DNA of 64,000 nt, taken from NCBI GenBank assembly GCA_036874045.1, contig CM072346.1:15166001-15230000 (forward strand), read 5' to 3'. The notes under the pieces were generated by a model. The model saw only the letters and a program-made list of their open reading frames with translations, had not been told where the DNA came from and made no database searches. A program made the translations under genes and the position numbers. Positions 26,301 to 38,300 of the stretch are shown here, piece by piece; position 1 is the stretch's first letter, and every line of letters starts with the position of its first letter. Source of the DNA: Cymodocea nodosa. Taxonomy: Eukaryota; Streptophyta; Magnoliopsida; Alismatales; Cymodoceaceae.

Positions 26301-28528
26301 ATTTTCAAAGGATTTTTTGGGACTTTGACAACAATGGAATTCCGTTAGATTGCAGATCAAGCAAAAAGCAGTGACCCTTTTTTTTCTCTTTCGAAAGAAA
26401 ATGTGAAGGATGCACTAAAATGTTCAAAATGAATTATTAGGAAACAATTTGTTAGAGAACTTACAGGTAAGCAAGATGGACTAAATATATATAACTCTTT
26501 AGCCCTATTTGTGTACATTTCTTGTCAAAAAATGAAATAGTAGGAAATAGTAAAAAATAGAGATGGTAAAACATGACTAGATATAACAAAAAAATACAGT
26601 ATTGTTTGTACGTTAGAGGAAAATCAGAAATAAGGTATTTGTGCAATTGTAGGAAATGACAAAAAATTAATAAGTTTTTAAAAATTAAATAATAAATTTA
26701 AAAATTATTATATTTTAAAGTAATATTTTAAATATTATAGTATATATTAGCGTTTCATTAAATATAGATGTAAGATGTGAAATAAAATATTTGTAATTAA
26801 TATAAACAATATTGTTCATTACAATACAAGATGGAAATGTTATATTATATACCACATATTATCTTTTTACTATATAGAAAATATAATTTATTTACACATT
26901 TCATCAACTACTCTCTTTATTTATTCAACGTTCACTTCACTAATATAACATATTTCTTCTTCAATAATAATAACAGAAGTTTTATCAGAATTATCAACAT
27001 TCATTTTAATTAATTCATTTACAAGATATTCAAGTAAATATTTTCACTCAATGTTATTTATTTAATATATTATTTATATTGTGCTGAAATATGTTAATGT
27101 ATTACTTAATGTTATTAAGTTGTATTGGAATTAACGTCACTTATTTAACATATTATTAAGTTAAACTAAATATGTTAATGTATTATTTCCTATAATATTA
27201 ACATTATTATACTTTAATGTATTATAATCTAGTAATCATTCTTCAACGTTATTTTTTATTTATTATTGTAATCATACTTCTTGATACTACATTAATGTTA
27301 TTATTTATTTTAATATATTATAACTACAATATATTATTTATTATTATAATTATAATTACTATATTTTAATTTATTATAATTATATTGATAATTATATATT
27401 ATTTATTATATTACAAGTCAATATCATTTTCTATCATTTTTGAAGAGATGAGGTAGGAAAAACATTTTCTTTAATATAAGAGGAGACGATGGAAAATCAT
27501 TTTTCTTCGGTTCTATTAGCACAAACACAAGAAATTGAGGAAAAAATTTCCCCACCATATCCTTTCACTCCATTTCCCTCTATTTTCCGATCACACAATC
27601 CCCCACTTGGTACAAAATCTAGCTACTTCACATATGCCAATTGTCCAACGTTTCATTTTTCCTATACACTAAAGTGTATGATAATATGATCTACGCAACT
27701 TCCAACGCCATATGCTTTTAAGTCTACCTAACCTTTTTTCATCTATTAACGTTTACGAAAGCTGTAATGGAGTCCACAACTCGAACAAGTAATTCCTACG
27801 AAACATGACTTGTAAGAAAAGTCCCGCACCGAATTTACTATATAGAACATCCATACAAATTGTCAGTCTGATGAAGCATCTTCTAGAATAACAAAATCCA
27901 ACATCACATGCTCATAGTTGTTGGGGAGAACTATTAACATCATCTTACGTCGAAAACAGCATCAAATTGTTCGTACCCAACCGCTTCACAATTGGGGTAC
28001 GCCTTCAACGCAGCAGCTTCACTGTAGGCTCCTGAAATACCCTGATTCCCAACCAACAACAAAAATTCATCAACGAAACGATGCATTACTTTGTGAAATC
28101 CATCCAACATAACGTTCCAATCAAACCTGATAAGCAACCCTAATGTTCGACCCGCTCACCCGCCCTGAAAAGTCCGATGCAGTCAACGGCCCTGCAACAG
28201 CAGATCCGAGTCAGGAAAATCACAAAATGGGGACAATCGAAGAGGAAGACCGAATTCGCAGGTGCCTACGAGGAAGAGATGAGAAGCTCTTGGTGTTGGC
28301 GATCTCGGACAGGGACGAGTTGTCGAAAACCCGACTTATCTCAAGGGAAGGAGGGTTGCCGTCGTCGTCCTCGGGGGTGATGGCAGAGAGGCACAGGGAG
28401 ATTCCAGCGCCACGGCTGTGGCGGAGGAAGGTGAGGCGTTGGTGAAAGGAACGTTGGATGTTCGCGGCGACGGCGGGGGATTTAGGGAAGAGGGGTGATC
28501 GCGGTGGTCGGGGTTTGGTGGCGGCCAT
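20346..28528 (-). CDS. ADT: Arogenate/prephenate dehydratase, plastidic
   Basis: It catalyses the last steps to phenylalanine: decarboxylation and dehydration of arogenate (or prephenate) in plastids. Eleven minus-strand exons, 28270-28528, 28127-28191, 27949-28041, 21595-21795, 21402-21482, 21225-21320, 21050-21127, 20863-20952, 20701-20768, 20483-20564 and 20346-20405, give 1173 nt and 390 residues. Residues 1-85 look like a transit peptide (Ser/Arg/Pro-rich). The catalytic domain shows [66 protein letters not shown] and DDTAGAAE. The ACT regulatory domain follows, with [20 protein letters not shown] and IESRP, the family's Phe-binding signature. Many exons match the ADT1/ADT2 type, unlike the intronless ADT3-6 of Arabidopsis. 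Intron 3 is 6.15 kb (21796-27948) and packed with relics. Intron 8 uses a GC donor. Confidence 0.96.
22190..23640 (-). mobile_element. Decayed LINE reverse-transcriptase relic A
   Basis: On the minus strand, 23640-23400 reads in broken frames like a non-LTR reverse transcriptase: [35 protein letters not shown] and FVNDN for the FADD box. After an interruption, 22510-22222 reads like the LINE C terminus: [19 protein letters not shown] then [11 protein letters not shown]. Stops and frameshifts are frequent. It lies within intron 3 of the dehydratase, in the same orientation. The break at 22640-23370 is filled by other repeats, so insertion was nested. It is too decayed to be active. Confidence 0.65.
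23018..23365. mobile_element. Possible MITE nested in LINE relic A
   Basis: This AT-rich, non-coding segment interrupts the LINE relic. Its ends are weakly inverted: it starts ggctacatttgattcaaatt and ends with the reverse of aggttttgtttgggttagat. I see no clear target-site duplication, so the limits and class are uncertain. Confidence 0.3.
23641..25654. other. Intronic AT-rich DNA, dehydratase intron 3
   Basis: No coding signal is seen. At about 25090-25600 the sequence is rich in degenerate AACCAGTT/GGTTTGGTT motifs on both strands, resembling a decayed non-autonomous DNA transposon. Confidence 0.35.
25655..26020 (+). mobile_element. Ty1/copia 3' end: RNase H tail plus LTR start
   Basis: Broken plus-strand frames read [18 protein letters not shown] and [12 protein letters not shown], the typical last residues of copia polyproteins. 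A polypurine-like acttgaggag follows at about 25843-25852, and a TGTTAGAG LTR start lies at 25853. An AATAAA sits at 25963. The LTR end was not determined and the upstream polyprotein is missing. It lies antisense in the dehydratase intron. Confidence 0.65.
26640..27430. other. Very AT-rich block in dehydratase intron 3
   Basis: Nearly pure A/T with recurring ATTATT/TTATTA words. Open frames here are low-complexity artefacts. No element boundary was recognised. Confidence 0.6.
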
Positions 28529-28572
28529 GGAATTGCAAGGAAGGCGCGAGATTTGGAGTGACCCGTGGCCTC

Positions 28573-28579
28573 TTTTATA
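28573..28579 (-). promoter_or_regulatory. TATA box of the dehydratase gene
   Basis: TATAAAA on the minus strand lies 45-51 nt upstream of the chosen ATG at 28528, followed by GAGGCC. It implies a leader of only about 15-20 nt. The in-frame ATG at 28582 precedes this box and is therefore not expected in the transcript. Confidence 0.55.
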
Positions 28580-29789
28580 CATCCTCGGGGGAGGTTTTAG
28601 TCTGGGTATTTTGCTACAATACCATCGAAGAATAGTTTTTTTCCCTGTGTATTCTCGACTTAAAAATTACTGAGTACTATCTTTGTATATATTTTGCATC
28701 ACTTATCCTTGTATTTTCGTCTATATCTTGATAATTCAATCTTTTGTTACAAGTACTTATCACATTTTACAATTAAAACTATCCTTACTAAACCTTACTT
28801 CAAATTAGATACAAGGTATACTATCAATCAATTATATCAGATCGGACCAAATCTGATCTGTTTAGGCCTAACCCATTTACAAATGGGTCAGGGTGGATCG
28901 AACTTTTTTGATAAACAAGTTCAAGAAATCCAACCTATACTTAGACCCATTGAATTTCAGGTCCAACAAAATTTGACCTGTTTACATAAACAGGTAAGGT
29001 GAAGTTGGTAAATGAGTTCAAATTACCACCCATTCAAATATCTTTTACTCATTATTATATAATATTTCAAGTAATGGTAGAATAAAATGATGTGTTGATG
29101 CATTGATTCAACATGAACACCTGGATTTTATATTAAAATTTCAAAAATCTAATATTAAGAGCAAACCTTTTTTAAAATATATATATTTAAAAAATAAAAA
29201 ATTCTTACATTTTTTAATATACTCAATAAATAATATATGATAAATTCTTTTATTTTTAATTGATTTCTAAAGAACATGTATGAATACTTAGATTTTAAAT
29301 TTTGAATGTCAAAAATGTTTTTTTTTTGCACGTTCGAATCTATATGGGTTTGAACCAACAATCATGGTAGTTGATATTTTTATTTTTTGACTTTTTTTTT
29401 CCTACTTTTTAGAATTAATTGTATATAATATTTAGTTATTCTATTAAGAATATTATCTTAATATTCGATAATAGAATTTTCTTAACTTATTATCTTAACA
29501 ATTGATTGTTGTAATTACATAATTGAGGTTTATTCTTTTAAATTTTAATCGATATCATTAAAAAATAGTTATCTATGATAAGTAAATTTCGTACACGTAA
29601 TTTTGTTAACTTTGTATTAGCACTGGAATATTTATGCAGGCGTTACGCCCCGATCGCAAGATACACCACTTCTCCGGAACGACCACAACCGCCCGGAGCA
29701 CCAACCCTAATCTCCACAGCAGTCGCAGTCGCAATCGCTACCCTCCCTCTTTGTTCCTTCTGATTTTCTCCACGACCTCAAATCGTTTT
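28580..29789. other. Divergent intergenic region, dehydratase to CCCH gene
   Basis: It is AT-rich from 28650 to 29600. Short repeats of tttgacctgttta/gatctgtttaggcc near 28850-29000 suggest decayed repeat DNA. From about 29640 it becomes GC-richer, probably the CCCH leader. No gene was recognised. Confidence 0.45.
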
Positions 29790-29903
29790 ATGCCTGAGGT
29801 CCGTCTCCATGCCGCCGAAGCAGCAGTCCAAGGCCGATCTCGCGAAGAAGCAGAAGATAGTCGAGGACAAGACCTTCGGGCTCAAGAACAAGAACAAGAG
29901 TAA
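29790..29903 (+). promoter_or_regulatory. Upstream ATG with ORF overlapping the CCCH start
   Basis: The ATG at 29790 opens a 37-residue frame ending at 29903, overlapping the main ORF (start 29809) in another frame. If it is included in the transcript it would compete with the main start, whose context ctccATGCC is moderate. Confidence 0.4.
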
Positions 29904-32900
29904 GAACGTGCAGAAGTACATCCAGAGCCTCCAGCAGAATGTCCAACCCAAGGCTGATCCCTCCAAAGCCGCCGCAAAGGTTCGATTCTTTTCACGGTCG
30001 TGCGGTTTGTTGTCCGATATGGACAGAATTCCTGACCAAAGGTGGCTTTCTTTTGCCCTTTTTTGCTGCAGAAGAAGAAGGAGGAGGACAAGGCCAGGGA
30101 GAAGGAGCTGAATGATTTGTTCAAGATCGCCATCAGCCAGCCTAAGGTGCCTGTTGGTGAGGAAAAGATGGAGGTCTTTGTGCGTTTCCGAGTGTTTTCG
30201 TGTTTGATGAATTGCCGTGCCTTTTGTTCACAGGTGTTGATCCGAAGTCGATACTGTGCGAGTTCTTCAAGGCTGGGCAGTGCGCGAAGGGTTTCAAATG
30301 TAAATTCTCTCATGATTTGAATATTGCGAGGAAGAGTGAGAAGATTGATATCTACACTGATAAGCGCGATGAAGGTAATAGATTTCTGCTAAGGAATCCG
30401 ATATATATTTTTTCTTGATTAACAGTGTTGAAGTTTGTTATTGATTTCCACATTGGATTGCTTTAGAGACGATGGAGGATTGGGACCAAGCAACCCTGGA
30501 GAAAGTTGTTGCTCAGAAAGACAAGGAGTATAAACAGAATAGACCGACGGATATTGTATGTCTTTCCATTTTTCTTGGTCCGACTTGTTCATTTAACTAC
30601 TTATTAAATTGACCAATGAAAACACTTGTATTTATCTATACCAGCTCTAATTCAAGTTCAGGCATCGCTGTGTTTTATGCCCTTGATCCTGAATTAGAAA
30701 ATAGAAACCTACATTTGTAAAACAACTACTGTCATGCATTTTACCACGATGACCATATGATGCACACTGACTCTTGTGTTTTTAACATATTACCTAAAGA
30801 AATCTCATTTGATTAAAAGATGAAACCCGTAAAGGATATACTGTTACATAATTTCCTAGTAAAATAAAAATAATAAATTTGATTTTTGTGACCAGAGATA
30901 ATGATCATGGACTAGTATCAGGACTTCAAACTAGATTTATTAGATTCATTATCTTTCAGCAAGGCATCTGGAGCTTAACAAGAATGTTACAAAATTCAGA
31001 TTTTGAAGAAAATCTATTATCATAATGACAATGTTCATTTTAAATCTTTAAAAATTCACTTCTCTACAACTCTCATTATCCACTTAATATGTTAAAGTTT
31101 AAGTAAATGGAAAATTGTTTCATCTTATTTCTTGACTGGTTTGAAAAAAAATTAAAATCTAATTATATAATTACTTAATCTAAAATGTAATCTACTATAT
31201 ATAAAATTTCAACTTAATCTAAGTTATATTGATTAAAATTTTTTACCTGTCAATTTAGAGGTACACAGTTTGGTTTGATTCAGTTCTAACTTAGGCCATG
31301 AACTAGACCATATTTGTTGGTTCCTAACAAATTAGAGTCGAATCAAACTATTTATAAGTTCAGAACCAAAATGAACCGAATCATTCAAATTTTGGTTGAT
31401 TCCAGTTTGGTTCTCACTAAACAAAAAAATTTTATTCAAATTTGAACATACAAGATAAATTGAAAATTTATTTATATCATACATTAGCAAATCTTGCCTC
31501 TGCAAAATAAGAACACAACACTTGAAAAAATAACACAAGAAAATATTATAGATGAACAACAGAACTGAAAGGATGAAATGAAAGCAATCAATTGAAGTGG
31601 AAGACTATCTTAGTTCAACCAATGAAATGGAGACTGTAGAGGAGAGTTGAGACTTGAGATTTGCCAAGGATTGCTGGTGAGACTTGCCACCTTGAACTTG
31701 AGAAGGGAGTTGCTAAGAAGTGTTGCCAACAGTGCAGAGCTGAGATTGAGTGGGTGAGGGAGAGACATTGCATGACATCCATAAGACTTTCATTTAAACT
31801 TTAGGGTTGTGTACTGTCTCCAAGCTTCAGTTATTTTATAGTTTGATTTTTTGAACAGGCTGTTTTTTATTTATTTGATAATTGATTGTTAAGATCTTAT
31901 TTTGGACAAGAACAGATGGTTAAGATAATCACGTTAATCTAATTCACATGTAATGCTAAAAATGTAGTATATATATAATATGTATATATGTATAGTTATT
32001 GTTCGGTTAATTGTATGTGAGAACTGAACTGTTAACTGGTGATTATAAAAATTAGAACAAAACCAAACTGTTGCAACCTTCTTAGCCAAATGAAATCAGT
32101 TTGGCCAGTTCAGTTTGGTTAACCTGTTCTAATGATTCTATGTGCATCCCTACTTGCCATGTTTATCTACTAATATATTTTGATCAAGAAGTCTAGAGAC
32201 GAACTTGATTTTGCATGGTGCAAACAGAGTTTTACATGGGAAAAAACTTCTTATCGAAAGAAAAAGGCCACCCCTCAAGCATAAAAAACAATTGTCAATC
32301 AAATGAATATAGCCATTGTCTCTTAGAGGTTTAACCTATACCTTTAAATGATTTTCTTTTCTCTCGTGCATCCAAAATTCCAAATACACTGCCTTCTTTG
32401 TATCTCTGAAGTTTTTTAAATTTGAAGTGCTCTCAATTTGCCACTGTAGGTGTGTAAATACTTTTTGGAAGCAGTGGAGAAGAAACAGTATGGTTGGTTT
32501 TGGGTGTGTCCAAATGGTGGCAAAGATTGCCATTATAGGCATGCTCTTCCTCCGGGATATGTTTTGAAATCACAAATGAAGGCTCTACTAGAAGAAGAAG
32601 TGCAAAAACTGCCTGTTGAAGAAGAGATTGAAGATCAGGTTATTGCAATTACATTGCCATTGCACATCATCATACTAAAGCCAGTTTGCACCTCAAAAGG
32701 AAGAAAACCCTTTGTGTTAACTGCTATTAGGTTTTTGTCAATGCTAGAGAGATTTTAATAAATGGTTTTTTCTCTTAGCGTGCAAAAATTACCAGTCATA
32801 CTCCCATGACTCCTGAATTATTCGCGGAATGGAAAAGGAAGAAGGTGGAAGAAAGGGAAGCTGGTCTAGCAGCATCAAAGGCAGAAAGGGCTAAAAATGA

Positions 32901-33986
32901 TCGTATGAGGTAAAATCTTATTTGATTATTTTTTCAAATAACATTTGATTTTAAGTTTATCTTTATCATGTGTATGCTATTTACTTTATGGAAAACCTAA
33001 TTAACATTATATTCTTTTCATCTAGTGGTCGTGAGCTGTTTTTGTCAAATGCTGGTTTGTTTGTGGATGACATTGATTCATGCGAGCAGTACCAAAGAGA
33101 GGAGACTAATGTGACTTCACAAAAGGTAATTCTTCGTTGACTGGAAAATGTACGAGAACCTCCTATTCAACAACAACAAACAACAATAATAATCTAAATC
33201 GTAATTTCATTACATGAAGTTGATCACATAAATCAATTTCTTCTATGTATTTCTATATGAGAATCTTCTATTCAATCTCAAGATTGAAAAGTGAAAACGT
33301 TAGATGTTTGTGTCCCTTCTAAAGTTTGAAAGAGGTACACTGTTCACCTTTCCGAAAAAAAAAAGAATGACTTATTAATATGATATGTCCAGAGCCAAGA
33401 GAAAATATGGTACAGAGAACAAAAGGGAGAGCTAGCCAATCAATTGTTAATATAGGAAATTCGCCCATGCTGTTTTTTTTTTTATAATGGTAATGTTTTA
33501 CTTTGAATTTGAACTCAAGTTTCCTTCCTTCAAAGTAAAGTAGAAAATCAATAGTGTTATTTATTTACTTATTCTGGATTCTATTGAACCAATTAAAACT
33601 GAAATGCCTTCTCCCATGACAATGATTCTGTCAACCACTGTGATACTGTAAGCAACAAGTGCATTTTTCTTTTACGGCCTGCCTATCACAATTGAAAATT
33701 TCTTCTCTGAGTTAACATGTGTGTTTGCGAAATTTGTTCATGTATTTCTGATTTCAATTACGTGTTTATTCTCTCGGATGGTGCTTCTTTCTGTACTAGT
33801 TTAATCAATAATTATTTTACCAAGCAGGAAACGTCACAGCATGCAAATGCGGGTCCCAGCTCATCAGCTGTTAGTGATGCCAATGATGAAGATGTCCTTG
33901 GTGACGACGACGACGACGAGCTAGACCTTGACGAGCTAAACGAACTGGAAGCAAGCTTGTCCAAAACATCCATCCAGATAAAATAA
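29809..33986 (+). CDS. CCCH zinc-finger protein, ZC3H15/DFRP1 type
   Basis: This is a conserved eukaryotic protein. Its animal and yeast relatives (DFRP1, Tma46) bind and stabilise DRG1-type GTPases at ribosomes; plant copies are annotated as C3H proteins such as Arabidopsis C3H21. Eight exons, 29809-29979, 30072-30156, 30234-30374, 30467-30555, 32450-32638, 32779-32909, 33026-33125 and 33828-33986, give 1065 nt and 354 residues. The start [16 protein letters not shown] and the lysine-rich [15 protein letters not shown] are family hallmarks. Finger 1 uses Cys94, Cys102, Cys108 and His112 (C-X7-C-X5-C-X3-H). Finger 2 is the long-spaced C-X17-C-X6-C-X3-H at Cys164 to His193. The region after that, [15 protein letters not shown] to [13 protein letters not shown], matches the DFRP domain. 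The C terminus is a short acidic run ([16 protein letters not shown]). Intron 4 (1.9 kb) holds a repeat. Confidence 0.95.
31256..32150. mobile_element. Possible non-autonomous DNA transposon in CCCH intron 4
   Basis: The ends are short inverted repeats (tagaggtacaca at the left, tgtgcatcccta at the right). Next to both lie TTTGGTT-type motifs and their complements. The interior is non-coding. No target-site duplication was seen, so this is a tentative call. Confidence 0.35.
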
Positions 33987-35307
33987 TGAATTCCTAAAAC
34001 CGAACTTGCAGAACTGGAAATGAGAGTCATGTCATGCACTTCAACCCTATGAAGTCGCCTCATGTTGATCTCCAATGCTGAAAGCAGAATTGCTGTTGCA
34101 ACGGTGGTCTCGCATATGTAATTTATGGGTCTTATTCTTGTAGTTGGGCTGTTATAGGTTTCTGGACTAATAATGTTATGCATGTCCTCATCACCATAAA
34201 GCTTCTTCCACTGAGAGGGTTTTTGATCGAGTCCTTTGGTCGTCCGTGAGATGATTTCTTGATGACTATGAGAACTACCGAGAGGTGTCTTCTTCTTTTT
34301 TTTCCATCTAAGATGAGCTTCTGGTGTAGTGTTTTTTATCTTTTTCTTGGCATGCTTACATATATACATATATAAGACTTCTCTTATGTTATACAACAAA
34401 ATGTTAAAAATTTCAAAAAGTGAAGATTCTCATCTCATCTAGACGGCTCCACCAGCGACGGTGGAGGTGCAACCGCTCCCACCGTCAACTTCCCGGCCGT
34501 CGCGCTTTTCATCGATGAAGTTTGTACGACAAATTCCTCACACCCATCTTTCGTGGAGATGTCTGCCATCTCATGAATAATTGGACTTTCAAAGAAATCT
34601 TCAATCACAAACTATCATAACTAATAGTTTGGTTGACTTATGACGATTTTTGGTTGATGGGTGTTGAGGTACAATGGATTGGCAATATTTTTGAAGACAT
34701 TTCGAATAATAATAAGAGTTCGTTTTTCTTGTGAGTATTTATAATATTTTTCATTGTAAATGTATAAAATGATATGTTAAATTTAGTTTTAAAATACCAT
34801 TTAGTGAAGTAAGATGTGTAATTTATAAGATTAACAAGGCCATGATAGTGGCAAGGTAAGATGCGTTTATGTAATTTATGGAAAAATTCAAGATATAATT
34901 AGAAATGACAAAACAAGATGTGTCGATACATTTATAGGAAAATAAATATATATTACAAGTAACAAATTGAAACACATCTGTGAGTGGAAGTAGAGTATTT
35001 AAACGAGAGGTATATATAATTTATGGTATTTGTAAGTAAAAATATAAATAAGTAATAATTATGTGATTTACAATGTTAACGGTAAACATATTAAAATTAA
35101 ATATAATATATTATTTTAAACATTCGTGATAAAAAATATAATAAATACTCACGACATTACTTTTCGGTGATAATAAATGATAAAATTCAGACGTAAGATT
35201 ACTGACATTCCATCCCAATCCTTCTTCCGCCGGCTTAACCAAAGGAGAAGCTGTGTGGACTACAAAAATGGCATAACCCATGACCACCACCGCGGCGACC
35301 ACCAATC
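33987..35307. other. Intergenic region, CCCH to PPR
   Basis: It begins with the CCCH 3'UTR (to roughly 34380). The remainder is AT-rich and featureless apart from a GC-rich patch at 34440-34510. The last 40 bp, rich in ccaccaccgcggcgaccacc, is the probable PPR leader. Confidence 0.5.
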
Positions 35308-38300
35308 ATGATCACAATCACCTTCACCCTACCCAACCCCACCCCTCTCCGCCACCAACGGAGTCGACCCAAGAAGCCTTCCTCCTCCAACTCCCCTCAA
35401 CCGGCCCTCCCCACCTTCCTCACCTCCGACCACCACACTACACCAGCGTCCCGTAGTCCCAGTGGGATTCGTAAAGTGGAGGTGTTGGATGGGAGGGCTG
35501 TTGAGGAGCTGAGAGTGGAGTGTCGGCGGCTGGTGAGGGCTGGGAGGGTCGAGGAATTCGTCGAGGTCATGGAGTCTCTCTCAGGTATGTATGTTGGACT
35601 TCATTATAGGAATTGGTGATTTTGGGTTGCTCGTCGTGTCGCCTCTGCACCTGTAATCAACTACCAACAGTTGGTTTCAGTGCAATGTTTAGGTAGGACA
35701 TTGTGAATCTACTTGCAGTGGTTATGTGAATTGATTATAGTGTTCGATGCTTCGAGATGGTGCCCAAAATGCGATTTACTATTGCAGTTATAGCTTATAA
35801 ATTGGTGTGCTGATTCTTCTTAGTAGAGAATTTGCTGTATGCTTGATATGGTTGAAATGATGGATGATTAGGTGATGGAGCTCTGTCCTTTTTCTAGATT
35901 ACCAGTCTCAAATAAAAGATATTGTGGATCCTATCGAGATCTTGAAGATATTTGTTGAGAAACATGATCCATTTATGGCTGTGAGGTACTGATGGAGCAA
36001 TTTCTATGTTTTTTATATTTATTCCATTACATATTCCTAATGTAATAGATGGATCAGTGTCTAATCAATGACTTGCGATAAATACAAAATGAGAATAAAC
36101 AACAACTAATTTTGGCAACCATTGTAACGATGTTTTGGAATCCATCACTGTCTGGTTTTTAGGACATGGAATGCAACATTTGTCACTTACCAATAGAAAA
36201 TTATATTCTTCTACAAAAAAAAGAAATTACTGTGACACGTGTTGTAATTATGATATTATTGGGTATCTTAAGTGTGTGTTTAACTCTGTATTTATGGGTG
36301 TGTCTTTTCATGTATCTTAATGACACACCTCTTAATGTATTCCTCTTCATCCATAATAACACACTCAGGTTGGGTGAGAGGGCCAAGCCATTCCCTACGA
36401 TCAACTCTCACTTGGGATCAGATGCAGGTTCAGTGTTTCTCCATGGCTTCACCTTCCTCACCTGTTGTGTCACTCCTTTCGATTGGTTTCAATGTTGCCT
36501 CCCTCTGTTGTGCCTTTCCTTCCACTGTGCCTCTCCTTTTGATTGGTTTCAACATTGGGATTGTGGTGCTAATTTATGTGGTGGCAGTGGATGTGGAAGT
36601 GGGTAACATAAACACCTGAAGACTTTAAGATGAGAGATATCAAGTGGAGAACAAAAAAGGAGTTCATGAGGAGACACACTACCATCTGAGGGACAAGTAC
36701 AGTTAATGAGATGACAAGTGGTTTGAAAGGCATAGACCCAATAGAAAATAGGAATGCTAGATGTAAAGAGAAGATAATTCCAATGTCGACTGTATGACAA
36801 TGTTTATGTTCAACAACACTATTCTGAGGCAACATGTATGGGCAAGAGAAATGATGAATAATGCCTTTAGACAAGGTAAAATCACGAAAATGAATGTTTT
36901 GAAATTTGGCGTTGTTATCACTTTGAATGATTTTGATGGATGTAGAGAAGAGATTATCAGTCATAGTGACAAAAGTTTTGAAGCAAGAAAAAACATCAGA
37001 TTTTTGAATGAGTGGATACAACCAAGTGTATTGTGAATAAGAATCCATGATAGAGAGATAATAATGATAACCACAAGCTGGCATCAAGGCTGGACCCCAT
37101 ACATCAAGGCAAAGAAGTGTAAGAGGTGCAACAATAGTGGTGAGGCTACGCAAGAAGGGAAGCTTGTGCACCTTTCCAAGTGGACAGACATGACAAGATG
37201 GTGGTAAACAATGATGAAGATCAACACGATGAAGAGTAGAACAAAAATATGGAAGGGAGGGATGTCCCAATTGAAGATGCCATATTGATGGAGTGACCTA
37301 AGCTAACAAAGCTGCAACCTGATAGGAGCTATTGATGCTTGGCCTACTAAGAAGAGGTCGCTACGTCACCTTGTCCTTCACACAAAAACCATTGTTGTTA
37401 AGAACAAAGTAACAATGGTTATCTCAAGTAAACTTATGAATGGAAAGCAAATTTTGTGATAAATGAGAAACATGAAGGATGCTGCGAAGACAAAGATTTT
37501 TAGGAAGAGAAGAGGTGCCGATGTGCATGATGGGAAGAGCCTGCCCATTGTTGACTAAAATTGTTCTACTACCTATATAACATTTTGGATGTCGTAGCTG
37601 TTGATAATGTGGTGTCATATGATTTGTTGCCCCTAAATCAATACACCATTTAGGATTGATGATTGTCATTTGTGCAAATTGATCATTGAGCATAGTGTTG
37701 TAAGCAAAATTACCATGTTCATGACAAGTCTGTGTAGTATAGCCCATCTAGTTGCAAATTTGGCATAGCACACCTATGAGGACATGGATGTCGAAATAGA
37801 GTACACAGGGGTAGATTGATATAAGGGATCTTATCCACCATGTGAGTCAAAGCGTCCATCGCTATGGTGGCCACGTCCTTGGTTATAACAGCCATTGTAG
37901 CTACAATTGTCGAACGGGGGAGCCTTTTGAGATGATAATGTCGTAGAAACATCATGGGATAAGAGAAATGCTTGAGTAGGTACTCCTCTTGAAGCAAGAG
38001 ATCATAGAACTTGTCAAAACCTAGAGACAAGTTGAAATGGAGTGATGTAAGAAGACCCTTGTACTCTTCATTGAGGCCATCAATGATGAACTTGATGAGT
38101 TCCAAGTCAGAAAGAGAAGCGCCAATAGCTTCCATCGACTCTACAAGATGCTTGGCAAAGAGAAGATGCTTTGCTAATGACTAGGTGTTTGACTTCTTTA
38201 ATGCATGGAGTTGATCCCTCAATGTGCGAATGTGGGTTTTAGAAATCATTGAGAGAAGTTTGGTGAGTAGATCCTAAGCTTCTTGTGTTGTGGAACACAA

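Noticed and set aside
26831-27013. Open frame in the AT-rich part of dehydratase intron 3
   Set aside because: Composition artefact (Tyr/Phe/Asn/Ile runs) inside an intron.
35111-35305. Minus-strand open frame of 64 codons before the PPR gene
   Set aside because: It overlaps the PPR leader and promoter, has no recognised domain, and its Val/Ala-rich start is the complement of the cca/gcg-rich leader.
36135-36800. Plus-strand open frames within PPR intron 2
   Set aside because: They are readings of the copia relic and its inverted copy, not exons; no splice-phase fit to the PPR gene.
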